Assembly (NCBI RefSeq): GCF_036588685.1
Contig: NC_086383.1
Location: forward strand, 47,636,448 to 47,700,447
DNA length: 64,000 bases
Direction of reading: 5' to 3'
From: Mytilus trossulus
Lineage: Eukaryota > Mollusca > Bivalvia > Mytilida > Mytilidae
Part shown: in pieces, positions 46,901 through 58,514 of the stretch
Layout of the letters: each line of letters opens with the position of its first letter
Position numbering within the stretch: position 1 is the first letter of the stretch
Program-made: the position numbers and the translations under genes
Notes under the pieces: generated by a model
Seen by the model: the letters and a program-made list of their open reading frames with translations, nothing else
What the model was told of the DNA's origin: nothing
Databases searched by the model: none

Positions 46901-47873
46901 TTGTAAAATTGGTAATGGATAACCTTATTAACAATGTTTGGGTTGGTTTTTTTTTTTTGGGGGGGGGGGGGGGGGTAAAGTTAGAGACAAACATGCTGGT
47001 TTAAATTCTAGTAGAAGTTTCATACAGAAAGAAACAGGGTTTAAAAAGTTGAGATGAATCATTATTTAATGCTTAAAATTTTTAAATAGTCATCATTTTT
47101 TTACTGTCAAGCTAAAATGAATAAGAATTAAATTGAAATTTACAAATAATTTAAGATTTTTTTTACATGAAGTTACATTCCCGTTTACCTAAATAAAGAT
47201 ATTTTTTTAATTCAAAACTTTAAACATATTTTTTGTTAGGGAAAATAACTCCGAGACATACAAAAAAAATTATGCCCCATTTATGGGCTTTATGTTTTCT
47301 GGTCAGTTTGTTTGTCTGTTAGTCCATCAATCTGTCCTGCTTCAGCTTTAAGCTTTTGGTAACAGTAGTTTTTGATGAAGTTGAAGTCTTATTACATTAG
47401 AGTTTTGTTCAAATTGAACTGTCCACTGTACATAGAAAGTGATAGTGTGATTGGGGCTTCCGTGTACTATGGACACATTCTTGTTATTTACTAGAATTCT
47501 ATCATTTAGAGTTTCCTTCTATTCAAATATAGTATAAAATTTTCCATGTATACATACGTAGCTCTAAAAAGTCCAGTGAACCTTACTTTTATTATTTTTA
47601 TTTAAATAGGGTTTTATGAACTACATTTCTGCAATTCCACAAGTCCACAAGCAAAATTTTTTTTTAATGGAATTTAGACTTCTCATCAACCTTATTCATA
47701 TCTCATATTTTATCATTCAAAAAGACAAATACTTAGACACTTCATAAATATCTTTCCAAACTGTTGAATTACAATACCTAAGAATTAATGAACTGATATT
47801 TGTTTTGTAGCGAGAAAGAATTGAATGCTTATTGGAAGATGAGAAAGGACTATTAACAAACAGAATTCACTAG
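37928..47873 (+). CDS. LKAAEAR1: LKAAEAR1 homologue, 7 coding exons, 173 aa
   Basis: Exons: 37928-37933, 39933-40049, 40973-41055, 41919-41990, 42949-43006, 46230-46352, 47811-47873. All introns are GT-AG; phases 0,0,2,2,0,0 join without a break. The protein starts with MP then an acidic DDDGDG stretch. The family motif LKAAEARNRLRIMRLRYQ spans the exon 4/5 join (LKAAEAR at residues 92-98). Further on are ISHLISCQPTALKAVRLQ, ALVPAYPDRGDRRDR and the C-terminus ERIECLLEDEKGLLTNRIH. It is basic, helical and without membrane segments. The family (LKAAEAR-motif proteins) has no firmly known function; the vertebrate member is testis-enriched. The first coding exon contributes only two codons, so that assignment rests on phase, the ATG and a good donor. 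It could have an alternative first exon. Confidence 0.85.
38419..38615 (+). repeat. Direct repeat, copy 2
   Basis: Second copy of the roughly 200-bp unit at 37318-37515, in the same orientation, in LKAAEAR1 intron 1. The two copies bracket the promoter and first coding exon. A third, partial copy lies near 39750-39830. Confidence 0.75.
41463..41599. repeat. Small inverted-repeat element in LKAAEAR1 intron 3
   Basis: Starts TTAAGGGGGTGTAA and ends TTACACCCCCCTACTTAA, inverted with a short insertion. TTAA stands at both ends. 137 bp, MITE-like. Confidence 0.6.
42341..42472. repeat. Palindromic repeat in LKAAEAR1 intron 4
   Basis: Arms of about 55-60 bp begin 'cacagtgtgcaattgtcc' and end 'ggacaattgcacactgt', both containing 'atttatcaggtcaataa' or its inverse. 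The loop reads 'gcttggctttgcctc'. I recognise this as a common bivalve foldback. Confidence 0.75.
43348..44783 (+). repeat. Element with GGGCCCCGC ends and an internal ~165-bp tandem array
   Basis: The ends GGGCCCCGC (43348-43356) and GCGGGGCCC (44775-44783) are inverted. Inside, about six units of about 165 bp each begin near 'gtgtccgctccatatctaga', followed by 'accaccagagggcgtgtcat' and 'ctaggtcaaaggtcaaggt', with the later units decaying. It lies in LKAAEAR1 intron 5. This type is widespread in bivalves; no protein is encoded. Confidence 0.7.
44560..44741 (+). repeat. 60-bp direct duplication inside the GGGCCCCGC element
   Basis: The 60-bp sequence beginning 'ccttagagtagtcaacaatt' occurs at 44560-44619 and again at 44682-44741, apparently identical, so it is a recent local duplication. 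Confidence 0.8.
44900..45350 (+). repeat. Dispersed repeat with 'ctgtctgtccg'
   Basis: Related in style to the element just upstream: 'catgtcgcacataac', 'atatgtcgcgccatatctca' and 'catgttgtgccatatctcag' show two or three diverged units. Non-coding, in intron 5. Confidence 0.5.
45400..45840. repeat. Dispersed mussel repeat in LKAAEAR1 intron 5
   Basis: Contains 'gctcctgacttgggacag', 'gcagcggggttaaacatg' and 'ctcaaccctccccctata', the strings that define the family seen at 14862 and 22680. A short open frame at its left is part of the repeat. Confidence 0.6.
46940..46976 (+). repeat. T run followed by G run
   Basis: A homopolymer T tract passes directly into about 18 G residues, inside intron 6 of LKAAEAR1. 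Likely length-variable and prone to assembly error. Confidence 0.7.
47270..47500 (+). repeat. Dispersed 'ATGCCCC ... ggacacattcttgtt' repeat, copy 1
   Basis: Shares 'ttatgttttctggtc', 'tagtttttgatgaag', 'gaactgtccactgtacatag' and 'ggacacattcttgtt' with 51745-52180. Lies in LKAAEAR1 intron 6. Confidence 0.6.
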
Positions 47874-48456
47874 TGAAAAAGAAATGTACTCAGCATCACA
47901 TATCACTGAAAAACAATCATGATTCTACATGTGAATATTCTGCCATAATTGGTACTATACTGCCCATCATTGTTATTGAACACCTGATGTATAATGTAAA
48001 ACATTTAGCATGTAAAGTAGTAGGACAGTGTTACTCCAATAGTCTGGTATAGATTTATACAACTTATGGTTGAATATATTGACAAAGGTTTTATATGTAT
48101 ACTATAGTTCATAAAATTGATAATAATTTACATATATAACACTATTAGTTCTTTGTAAAGATGGATGAAATATCAGTATGTCATTTAGAGTCTTGTGAGA
48201 TGAGACTTTGTGCTATAATACAGTTCTAAAAATCATGAATGGAATGGATATATTGAAGGAAACTTGTATAAGAAATTCATTATTAATACTAAGCTGTTGA
48301 CTGTGATACAATTTATGTTATTGTTTATGTATTTTCTCTACTTAAATAACAGGGTATAGATAGTCCTGTCTGTGAATGGGTACATTGCATTTTATAGAAC
48401 TTTGTATCAGTATTTATGTCTCAAGAATTATTGACTGCTTATTTATATATTTCTGT

Positions 48457-48462
48457 AATAAA
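48457..48462 (+). terminator. Polyadenylation signal of LKAAEAR1
   Basis: AATAAA about 580 nt after the stop codon, followed by an A- and then T-rich stretch. It is the first clean signal in the plausible 3' UTR, though nearer alternatives may be used. Confidence 0.5.
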
Positions 48463-48484
48463 AGAAAGAAGTTTTTTTTTTAAT

Positions 48485-51400
48485 TTTGGCATTTGTTATT
48501 TAGAATATATATGTCAAATAACTAATATGCTGACCTTGACATAAACAAATAATTACTTCTTTATGAGTAAAATGTCTTCAAACAGTCATCATTCATAGAG
48601 GATTACAAACGAATTTAGTGCGAAGTCCAATATTTAGGTTATCAACCTCCCAGATGCATGACAGTTATGATACCTAGTGCAAATGTATACAAACGTCTGG
48701 TAGGTCGGATCACCAAATTTATTCTCTATGTTTATTTTATCTCCCACTAAGCACTATAGAAGAAAAGATCAATAGAATATGATTCTTGTAACAGGCAAAA
48801 TCCCTAAAGATGTATCGGAGCAATTTATAAAATTCCAATGTCAAAAAATGAAAATAATAGTATGAAAAGTCATAGCATTGGAGATTTTTTTTATGTATTA
48901 AAGTGTCTTGAAGTTAAGAAATTCAGCTCCTATGGGATATTAAGAAATTGGAAGTCTGACACTAGTCAAGTTTAATAATTGTACTACAATGTATTAGAGA
49001 TGTAAATATTCAGTAAATGTATATTATTTATTGATAGAATTGATGCTTTATATACCAAATTGTTATGTAAATACCGTATAGTCATATGTTTTGTCATCTG
49101 TTCATAGATAACTTTGTATATATGATCTTTTTTTATTTTACTTAATATAAAGTAATTTTAAAGATACATGTATATTCATAATTTTTAATAGACTTTTTGA
49201 ATTTCAGTCTTTTCTGAGTTAGTAAACTGTTAAAAAAAATAACTGTCCATTATTGTGTTAATTAAATGCTTATTTTAAGGGCCTTGTAATTATCAGTTAC
49301 TAACATTTTTCATGGAAAAAATGCAATGGTGTACTTTTCCCCCCATTTTACAATATGCAGTAGAATGTGTGCTTATTAATAATGAAATATAAAAAAAAAC
49401 TGACTTTGAATGTATGAGGATAGACTTATTGATAAGTGGGAAAGTGTATGTAAGTACAAACTTTTATAGATGTCTGAACAGTTAATTTTTATTTTTATCT
49501 AAATAGCATTTACCCTGGTAATTATTTTGGCTGACAATTATAGTCAATGTTACTTCATTAAATGTATTTAAATTCTACAATGGAATCAACAAACCTTTTA
49601 AAATAAAAGATTTCTAACAAATTCTCATAATTTTTCCATTTATGCAATAGAAGCAATAGTTGCAAAAGTGAGACATTTGAAAAAAATAGTGACAAGCTCC
49701 TTTTAATAACATGACCAGATTCCAAACTTTAACATACAAATGAAGTTTATTTTTCTGCATGAAATCTTCTTTCATAGTCAGAATAATTTATAGAATTCTA
49801 AAATAAAGGTAATGGTGATTATAAAATAAAATTTTATTGATCCCAGATGCAATAATACAGAATCTAATATATGGGCTTGTGCAACTGCAGGCCAAGTGCA
49901 GATAATTGTACATAGAATATTAGACCCACAATATAGCTGCAACATATAGCATAGAATTATACTGCTTTTTATACCACAATAAACACTGATATACAACCAT
50001 CAACAGTTTTATATTATTTCAAAACACGATTGTTTTTAGTGTCTTAAGAGTTGTATTTTCTGTTTTTGGAAAGATTAGAACTTGTTCTTAATCTTTACTT
50101 AGGCACCACCCTCCCTAACAACAGGACAGGTTAGCTACTGTTACTAAATGTATTCAATGTTACTAAATATACAAGGCAGCACTCGCACCCGCAAAGTGGA
50201 AAGGGATTAATATAAGTTGCAAAACTTGTTTCCCAATCCACTATAAATAAATATGTTTAAACTAAATGTATTCACACTAAAATATAGTTCCCTATGGTGC
50301 TCATGTATGTGCACATAATACACAAATAAACTGAAAAAACTGGGTATATTATTGGAGCAGTTGATTCAAGAATGTATGTCATTAAGGTGTGTTGATGTGC
50401 AGGCTTTTTTAAAAACATTTTGATTAGGTAAGTGGGTATTGATTCAACTAGTATGATTGACAACTGTCATTATCACTAAACAATCAGAGACAAGGTGGAC
50501 CTTTAATTACAATGCCCCACCTCCTAAACTGCCAATCAAATTGACCACATTACCTATCAACCTCTGTCTTACATAATTACACAGACCACTCTAATATGCA
50601 TCTAATTCTTAATACACAAGTATTTGACCTCATAATTGAATACACAAATGTGTATATTATTTGTTTGATATTTATAAGGATGATAGATTTATTTAATGTC
50701 AATTAATTTTGATCTACAGTACATAAAGTGATTCTGTAAATTATATCTGAAAGATAAATGATTAATGGATTAACAAGATCTTTAAAAAATGAAATATGAA
50801 TATAAATATGAATATATAAAAGGTATTCAAGTATGGCCTATAATTTACTTGATAAATTTCCAATAATCATCTGTAATTAATCAACAATTTAGATTTGGTA
50901 ACTTTTTTTTTATCAGGAATTGGCTTGAAACAGTTTTAAAATTTATAAACTTTTAATTATAACAAAACATTGTTTATTAGTTTATTTTCCATCAATCATT
51001 ATGTTCATTTTAGTCATTTGAATTTTTATTAGAAGTAAATATATATTTTTGCAATCAAGAAAGAATCCACATTTCAATAAAATAAGTTTTTTAATTGGTT
51101 TACATTGAAAAATAAAATTGAAAATGCCCTGTATTGAAAAATACTTTAAAATTTGATCAAAAGGCACTCTAAAACTTTTAATTTTCAATGCCATATAACC
51201 TCTGTTTCAACTAACAAAATGCCCCAAAACAACATTTTTAGATTATTTTTGTTGGCACATTTTAGCTGTTGGTCTAAATTTATGTCTTACAAGGATAGTT
51301 GGTAACATTTACTAGAAGAATTTTAGCATTTTTTTGTTTTTTTGAAACATGTTCAGAACCGGCAACATAATTTTGATTAGATATAAACTGCAGTTTAAAT

Positions 51401-51740
51401 GCAAATTTAGAGACCCATATTATTTAATTTAAGCTCATTTATCCTCATACTGGAAAAGCAAGTTTCCTTCTAAAGATCTGCTGTAAATGCAATTTTCAGC
51501 AATAGTGCTTTATAAATGTTCATTTTTCCCCACCATACATGTACCTTAGTATGAAATAATTCAAACTACTGTTCTAATCTTTCCATGAGTGATATCCATC
51601 ACTTTGATTATCTTTTTTGAAGATACATTTGTATAAATGGATAGAGTTATGTCCCCTTCTTGGAATTTTGAGAGAGAAAAAATAAGCAGATGACGAAATA
51701 TGTCTTTAAAATGCACAGTGACCCTATGTTTTATATTATT
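48485..51740. other. Long gene-free stretch
   Basis: About 3.2 kb, AT-rich, with no exon, RNA gene or well-defined repeat that I can support on either strand. Confidence 0.35.
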
Positions 51741-51744
51741 TTTT

Positions 51745-52180
51745 ATGCCCCTTATGATATCATAGTAGAGGGGCATTATGTTTTCTGGTCTGTGCGTCCT
51801 TCCGTCTACGTTTGTCTGTCTGTCGTTCGTCCCACTTTAGGTTAAAGTTTTTGGTCAAGGTAGTTTTTGATGAATCTGAAGTCCAATCAACTTGAAACTT
51901 GGTACACATGTTCCTTATGATATGATCTTTCTTATTTTAAAACAAAATTAGACTTTTGACCCCATTTTCATGGTCCACTGAACATAGAAATTAAAAGTGT
52001 GAGTTTCAGGTTAAAGTTTTTGGTCAAGGTAGTTTTTGATGAAGCTGAAGTCCAATCAACTTGAAACTTATTACTTTTAAGGCCATGAATAGATTTCTAA
52101 TTTTTACCCAATTTCACATCCATTGAACATGGAAAATGATAATGGAAGTGGGGCATCTGTGTACTTTGGACACATTCTTG
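51745..52180 (+). repeat. Dispersed 'ATGCCCC ... ggacacattcttgtt' repeat, copy 2
   Basis: Begins 'tatgccccttatgatatcat', followed by 'ggggcattatgttttctgg', then two internal units each with 'ggtaaagtttttggtcaagg'-type sequence (51840 and 52009), ending 'ggacacattcttgtttta'. The left end has a GCCCC/GGGGC inverted pair. Confidence 0.65.
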
Positions 52181-52734
52181 TTTTAATCTAAATCTTGACT
52201 ACAATTTTAGAGAAAATAAGATAAATCTTTCTCTTAGAATTTTTTCTCATCAAGTGAAAGGTTACTTTTAGTTGCATTTCCGTGTAAAGTCCTTGTAATT
52301 TCACAATACTTTGGATCATTGGATTATGATACTGCCCAAACAAGGACAGTGAACCCAACTTTTCTTGGTTTTTTTTCAATGTCATTGTGATTTTTTATTA
52401 ATCCTCTAAGACTCAAATTGTTCAAATTCAACTGATCAAAAATTGATATGAATAATACTACTTGTATATTTTAAATTTTATCCATTCGACCCTATGTATT
52501 GCCTCTAAAGAAAACTGAATCTTAGCAACAACAATATAATGAGAGAAAAAAACAAACAACCAACATTGTACTTTATGTTCTCCTATAGAAGATTGACAAA
52601 AGACAATATGCATATACATTGTACAGTTATAAAGTTTTATGCACAGACCTTATTTGGTGGTTCAGTATATCTTAAATAAAGTGTCCACATAATTTGCAAT
52701 TTCTGCTAGTCCCTAGAGTAGTCCATGCCTTGCT

Positions 52735-53120
52735 ATTAAAAGTCTGCCAGTAATTTTTATACGACATTATAAAAAGTTGGGGTTGTATGTTGCTTTCACA
52801 TTGTCCTCAGATGATTGGCTTATAGACCATAATTTAAGGTAAGGTCTATGAGTCTCAATTGAATTTAAACAAAAGGTTCAATACCACAAAAGGAAGTCTA
52901 GAATCGTTTTTGGTTGTGAGGTCCAATTTAGGAATTAGGGCTCAAAAGTTTAAACAAACATTTCACAAGTATCAGAACAATAACTTGTGTATAAGTATTT
53001 TGATTTCTCTGAAGGTTCAATACCACAAGTAGAAGTTTTGGATTCATTTTGGGGGTTTATTGCCTAAACTGTTCAGGAATTAAGAGCTTCATATACTTCA
53101 TACTTTGTTTATAGATGCCT
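52735..53120 (+). repeat. Dispersed bivalve repeat with internal duplication
   Basis: 'aggttcaataccacaa' followed by a GAAGT-type sequence occurs at 52873 and 53012, and 'aggaattagggct' / 'aggaattaagagct' follows each. I recognise it as a common bivalve repeat. Non-coding. Confidence 0.5.
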
Positions 53121-53369
53121 TATGTTACATAGTTTCCGTCTGTCATATGTCTATTGTCCTTGTTCTCATTTTCATAGTTCAGTGAATTCTTGAAAAAGAA
53201 ATTAAGATTATTAGTATTGTTCAGATTTTTTCTCATAGTCAGTCAAGGTCATAAAAAACTTGCTTATCATGAGAAATAGAATGTCTACGTGTCTATCAGT
53301 GATCAAAACTGAATAAAGGTATAGGTGGACAAGTCCATATCTCAGAATTCGAATATATATACTACACTA

Positions 53370-53550
53370 TTTAGTGAGAGGTTTAACTAGCTATAAAACC
53401 AGGTTTAATCCACCATTTTCTACATAAGAAAATGCCTGTACCAAGTCGGGAATATGACAGTTGTAATCCATTCATTTGATCTGTTTGAAACTTTTGAATT
53501 GCCGTTTTGAATTTTCCATGGAATTCAGTATTTTTGTGTTTTTAAATTTT
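53370..53550 (+). repeat. 3' tail of RT retroelement (second copy)
   Basis: Matches 6004-6206 ('ctataaaaccaggtttaatc', 'tgcctgtaccaagtcgggaa', 'tttttgtgttttta'). No RT coding sequence precedes it, so this is a severely 5'-truncated insertion. Confidence 0.65.
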
Positions 53551-53849
53551 CATATCAAAATCGGTTCACTCCGTACAAGAATAACAGCAGTTGTTGAGTA
53601 ATTAAGAAACACATCAATGAAATACAGGCCATGCGATGTAAACATGCAACTGCGTATAAACCGGGGTCAATTGAGATATATATCTGTAAACGTTTTAAAA
53701 AAAGACGCGCCGATTGATTTATGTTTTTTTTAATTATTTTTTCCGATCACAAAAAGATTTCGACCTCACTGCATACCGGCGAACAATATCTCGTAAATAC
53801 ACAATGCATCTTTCATTGTCAGAAAATATAAAATTTATTTGTTTGAGCT

Positions 53850-54060
53850 TTAGAAGCAGCAACCATTTGATTTTCTTGGGGGGCTATGGATTTTTTTTCT
53901 GGACGAACTTTTTTTTTGCATTACATATATCGGCAGCTGAGGGTGAAACAAACATTTTTTTTTCTCAGGGTAAAAAACAAATATTTTTTCTCCAAAAACT
54001 GGAAACAAACTTTTTTTCTAAAAAATCCATAGCCCCCCCCCCCCCCCCCCTTATAACTTT
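53850..54060. repeat. Dispersed repeat with inverted ends, copy 2
   Basis: Same plan as 16238-16500: 'gcagcaaccatttgatttt', 'ggggggctatgga', T-rich centre with 'ggcagctgagggtg', then 'tccatagcccccc'. The right end is an 18-base C run. Open frames across it reflect the simple sequence, not a gene. Confidence 0.65.
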
Positions 54061-54064
54061 TTAA

Positions 54065-55745
54065 AAAATCGACATAGTTTGAAAGCGGACCGCGAAGAGA
54101 ACACCAACATTAACTGTTTTAATTGCCAGAGATATTCGCACCTAAATGGGTGGATATTGGATCAATTTCTATGAAAAAAAATATACTTCTTTGCCTGTTA
54201 TTTGTACAATTGTTGGCTGATTGCAGGATAGAGAATGTTACACCCCATACGACAATCAATACGATATATTAACATATATTTTGTTTTCCAATGAAGAGAA
54301 AAATATTAAATTTGTGTTAATAACTTAATATCAAACAAGTGTTTAGAAATTACTACTAGTAGATTTTGCACATATCAGTATATCATGCAAGTGCAAATGA
54401 TTTCAAATAATCAGATCGGATATAATTAAGTTTCGTATTTTTTATTCCCGGCATTTATGTTTTAATTTTGTTCAAGTTAAATTGTAAGCTACATAACTAA
54501 AGTATTCCACGGAGTTGAGGGAATGAGGTCCACATTGGTCAAATATCTATGTATCAGTACTTATAATATTTTTAATATTAACTTGACTTGTTTAGAACTT
54601 GTTTAAATATTGCATGTTCTTGGGTACATGTATAATGTATGCATTTGAACTCTTCAGGGTTTTACTCTCTGCAATAAAGTTTAATAAAAACACATCCTCA
54701 GCTATTTGTCTCCGGTGGATAGTTGTATCAGGCTCTGACATCATACACCATATCTTAATCTCTTATCTTTATATTAACACATATTAAATTTCTAGGTGAA
54801 AAGTATCCTCTATAGCACCTCGATCATGCAATACCATGGCAACCATAATTTATCATATCAGTTTTTCCCCAGATGTCTGATTCATTGGCATGTTTTAACT
54901 GTTTAGGGAGTAACCTCGTTTGAAAATTTAAGGTAACAATTTTATTAATTTTATTAATTCAAAAAAGTATGCTATTTCATATTTTGTCGAATGTTATATC
55001 GTTTATCCGATGTGTTAAGTGACTGCGGGTGACGTGAAGCTTGTGTGTTCCAATCCCACATTTTAATAGCATTTAGGTAATGTAGGTCATATACGTTCGT
55101 CTTATTTCATGTCTTATTGCATGAATTTGAAAAGTTTCGACGAGATGTAACTTCACACATACACATACAGTTTACATTTATACGTATATATGGTTAAAGA
55201 ATTCAAAACACAAGTATATCTAAAAAATGTCATGGTAGGTACGGTATGATCATTGATGATAACATAAGAAAAGTATCGCAGAAAATAGATGAAGACTCAA
55301 AATGGGGATATAATGGGGGCTCGTATTGTCCAAAAAATGAGCGAATCATGGAGAAAAAAATAAACTGTAAATTGAATCAAATGATTAAATATATATGTAT
55401 TAACCACCTTTTGGCGAAATCGTTTCTCTTCTGTCCATTCCATCTTCCTCTTGTGCCCACGATAATTTCGGTATATTCATAAATTAAACGATAACAAAAG
55501 CTTTGATAACCGATTAACGGTACATGCACCGATGCAACAGATGCGAATTTCGACAATTATTTAAGTGATGCCCTTTTTGTGAAAATTATATAGAAGAAAT
55601 TTGCCGAACAACCTATTTCAGTATTTTATCGTTGTTTTTCATAAGTAATTGTTTTACTTTTTGGAGAAATATCATAAATATTTTCTTTGAATTTAGACAC
55701 ATAATTAAAGTTGTTAAAAATGGGTAAGATTTTTTTCTTGAACAG
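54065..55745. other. Gene-free stretch before the myosin light chain gene
   Basis: No gene supported. The promoter and any 5' non-coding exon of the downstream gene should lie here or further upstream, since the acceptor at 55743-55745 implies an upstream exon, but I could not locate it. Confidence 0.35.
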
Positions 55746-55754
55746 GTGGTCAAA

Positions 55755-57504
55755 ATGTCAGCACGGAAATCAACAAAGCGTCAGCGCACACGTGCGCAAC
55801 GCTACACATCAAATGTCTTTGCAATGTTTGATCAAACACAGATACAAGAGTTTAAGGTAAGTATCCTTTTTTATTGACAGAAAACAGAAAATAAGGGAGA
55901 TTCAGGATTATTCTTCCTGAAAGTTTCATCAGTACAATTTTTAGCACGCCTTGAAAATCTCGATTACTTCAATGTTTGTTATTTTGCATAAATATTTTTA
56001 TGTTGCACCAAATTCAATTAGCATTTTGTCTGATGAACTATCATTGTCTTTTTACAACCTAAATAATTTTAATAATAGCTGATGTTAGCAGATTTCTTAC
56101 TTATCAATTAATGCATATATTGTTTTATTTCTTTTGAAATCATATAAGAATATATCGGGCCCATGCACGTTCAAAATCTAATTAAAGCTAATTTTCTAAA
56201 AAGAAAACATGATCAAATGTGACTATTAAATGTTTTGTAGGAAGCTTTCAATATGATTGACCAGAATAGAGATGGATATATTGACAAAGACGACCTCTTA
56301 GACATGATGACATCACTAGGAAAAGACCCGCCTAATGAATACTTAGAAAAGATGATCAAAGAAGCACCGGGACCAATTAATTTTACCATGTTTCTTACTT
56401 TGTTTGGAGAGAAACTAAATGGGACAGATCCAGAAGAAGTTATTCGAAATGCATTTGCAATGTTCGACACAGTTAATAATGGTAAATCTATCTCCATACC
56501 TATGCAGACAAAATGGATACAATTCACCTATCTTTTGCAGTAAACTTGTCTGTATGAGCTAATATTGTCATCACATGGACTCCTTCATTTTAACAGCTTT
56601 GTCACCGCAATTTCACTTGAAATAAATGTGTATCGTTGTTAGTCTTTTTATAATCAACCACCCATTCTTTACTGAAACTCTAAACTAAAAGTAATTAGAA
56701 AAAAAACACGGTGTAACAGTTGACCACCATCTTACCGCAATACGGCATTTACAAACATAGCTTGTTGTTCGGTGTGAGCCAAGGCTCCGTGTTGAAGGCC
56801 GTACTTAAACCTATAATGGTTTAATTTTTAAATTGTTATTTGGATGGAGAGTTGTCTCATTGGCACTCACACCACATCTTCCTATATCTATATACCCCAA
56901 CTTGTTGAAATTGACTATTTTGCATTCTGTTTCGTTTTTGCTAATATCTTAATATTTCAACCATGATTTGTATTTTTTAAATGTATCACGAGCAGTTACA
57001 GATATTACACGACTGTTGTACTATTTGGCTCATAGGGACTAATTTAATTGAGGTAAACATGGTTAAAGTTTTATTATCTAGAGCCTCTGTCTGTTAAGGA
57101 TAAAGTTTTATTATCTAGAGCCTATGTCTGTTAAGGTTAAAGTTTTATTATATAGAGCCTCTGTTTCTTTGTTAAGGTTACAGTTTTATTATCTAGAGCC
57201 TCTGTCTGCTAAGGTTTTAGTTTTATTATCTAGAGGCCTTAATTGTATGATTCTGTCTGTTTAAGGTTTTGTTCACGAGGATTATTTGAAGGAATGTTTG
57301 ATGACAATGGGAGACAGATGGACAGAAGATATGGTAGACGATTTATTCCACGGTGCTCCTATAAGAGATGGAATGTTTGATTATATAGAATTTACACGGA
57401 TGTTAAAACATGGTAGTAAAGAAAAAGATGACGAAGTTCCGTCACTCTCACCAGAAGAACTTCAGGGATTCAAACAAATCGGGAAGGAAAATGAACAAAC
57501 TTAA
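55755..57504 (+). CDS. Myosin regulatory light chain, non-muscle/smooth type, 3 coding exons, 193 aa
   Basis: Exons 55755-55856, 56241-56481 and 57266-57504, GT-AG, with a phase-1 join at the second intron. It binds the myosin II heavy chain neck and, in this family, controls the motor through phosphorylation. Visible: a basic N-terminus then TSNVFAMFD with the kinase-target Thr/Ser pair at residues 18-19; the first EF-hand loop [12 protein letters not shown] (41-52) with intact calcium/magnesium ligands; [30 protein letters not shown]; a degenerate second half with TMGDRW and [13 protein letters not shown]. The usual C-terminus (KEKDD, near residue 170) is followed by about 23 extra residues rich in Glu, Ser and Gln. 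Sequence is nearer to vertebrate MYL9/MYL12 and fly Sqh than to molluscan adductor-muscle RLC. The third-quarter linker is divergent, so it may be a paralogue. An acceptor 9 nt before the ATG suggests a 5' UTR intron. Confidence 0.93.
56750..56890 (+). repeat. Common mussel repeat in RLC intron 2
   Basis: 'gtgtgagccaaggctccgtg' through 'tggagagttgtctcattggc' to 'cacaccacatcttcctatat'. Related fragments lie at 19888, 22680 (reverse) and 54710. Probably SINE- or MITE-derived. Confidence 0.6.
57062..57245 (+). repeat. ~40-bp minisatellite next to the exon 3 acceptor
   Basis: Five imperfect units of 'ttaaggttaaagttttatta' followed by 'tctagagcctctgtctg'. Each unit holds a TTAAG that resembles the real acceptor at 57264-57265. 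The last part before exon 3 ('tctgtctgtttaag') looks like a sixth, partial unit. Confidence 0.8.
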
Positions 57505-57771
57505 ACATTTAAATCTCACTTTATCATACATTAAAATTTTATATTTCACAATTTATACTTCTTATTTAGTGTAATCCTGCGTCTTTTCTATATTAAGGTT
57601 CATTGCATTTCAATGTAAACCAGATTGACCTTATAGTAAATCATTCATGATTAAAAAAAATATATAATGCAGAAGTGCAATATGAATAGTGACAGATTAA
57701 CACTTTACTGAAGACATAATTTTATATTTTTTTTACTTTTGATTGATCCAGGGTATGGAATGCAATATTCA

Positions 57772-57777
57772 AATAAA
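57772..57777 (+). terminator. Polyadenylation signal of the RLC gene
   Basis: AATAAA 268 nt downstream of the stop codon in otherwise unannotated 3' sequence. Confidence 0.55.
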
Positions 57778-57839
57778 ACTCTGATTTCGTTATACTCATA
57801 ATACGTCGACGACGGTGAGCGAGTTGCGATGTACCTAGC

Positions 57840-57965
57840 TACAGCCTATGAATAACAGGCTATCAGACCGAGAAATATAGAATGTGGCGATGAGAAACAT
57901 TATTGTTGGCGCTCAACCCTCCATAAACACGGGACAGTGGTCAAGGATGGAGGTTACAAACTGTA
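57840..57965. repeat. Dispersed mussel repeat fragment
   Basis: 'ataacaggctatcagaccga', 'gcgctcaaccctcc' and 'gggacagtgg' place it in the family seen at 14862, 22680 and 45740. Confidence 0.5.
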
Positions 57966-58514
57966 AACTTAATTGGAATTAGCTTCATGCATCAAATCAG
58001 AACGAAGTCCAAAAAAACTTACATATTAAATTAAATAAAAAAAGACACATTTTACCGATCTAAGTGTACTCGTAGTTACTGAAAGCTAGTTCCAAGCAAA
58101 CACAATCTACTAAGTAAATCATTTCCCCAGACTGAAGTACCAATGACTACAAATCCAATGGATTTTGTTTAAAGAAGTCATTAATAGTAATTAAAATAAT
58201 ATATAAAGGACACTTCTTATGAACGCTATCATTGACTAAAGAATAACAAAAATATTGCTGTTTACTCATGGTTTTGTAAAGAATAGTTTACAAACTACTA
58301 GCGTATGCCTGTTTCACAGATTCAGCGGAACATTTACGCAATAGAGAGGTTACAATAACTTCCGTATCAAACGACAACATACAAACCAGGTTTTTGTGGC
58401 TAGCTTTATACATATATAAGTACGTCTGAGTCAGTGACAACTCTACAACAGATTTATCCATCGGATCATCAGCAGTGATGGTGATACATGGCTGTGTACA
58501 TTATGCATGTTATG

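Noticed and set aside
53714-54064. 116-residue frame with Phe-rich runs
   Set aside because: It crosses a T-rich and C-run repeat that has a second copy at 16.2 kb; no domain.
57062-57245. Possible CRISPR-like array because of regular repeats
   Set aside because: The units are contiguous with no unique spacers, in an intron of an animal gene.
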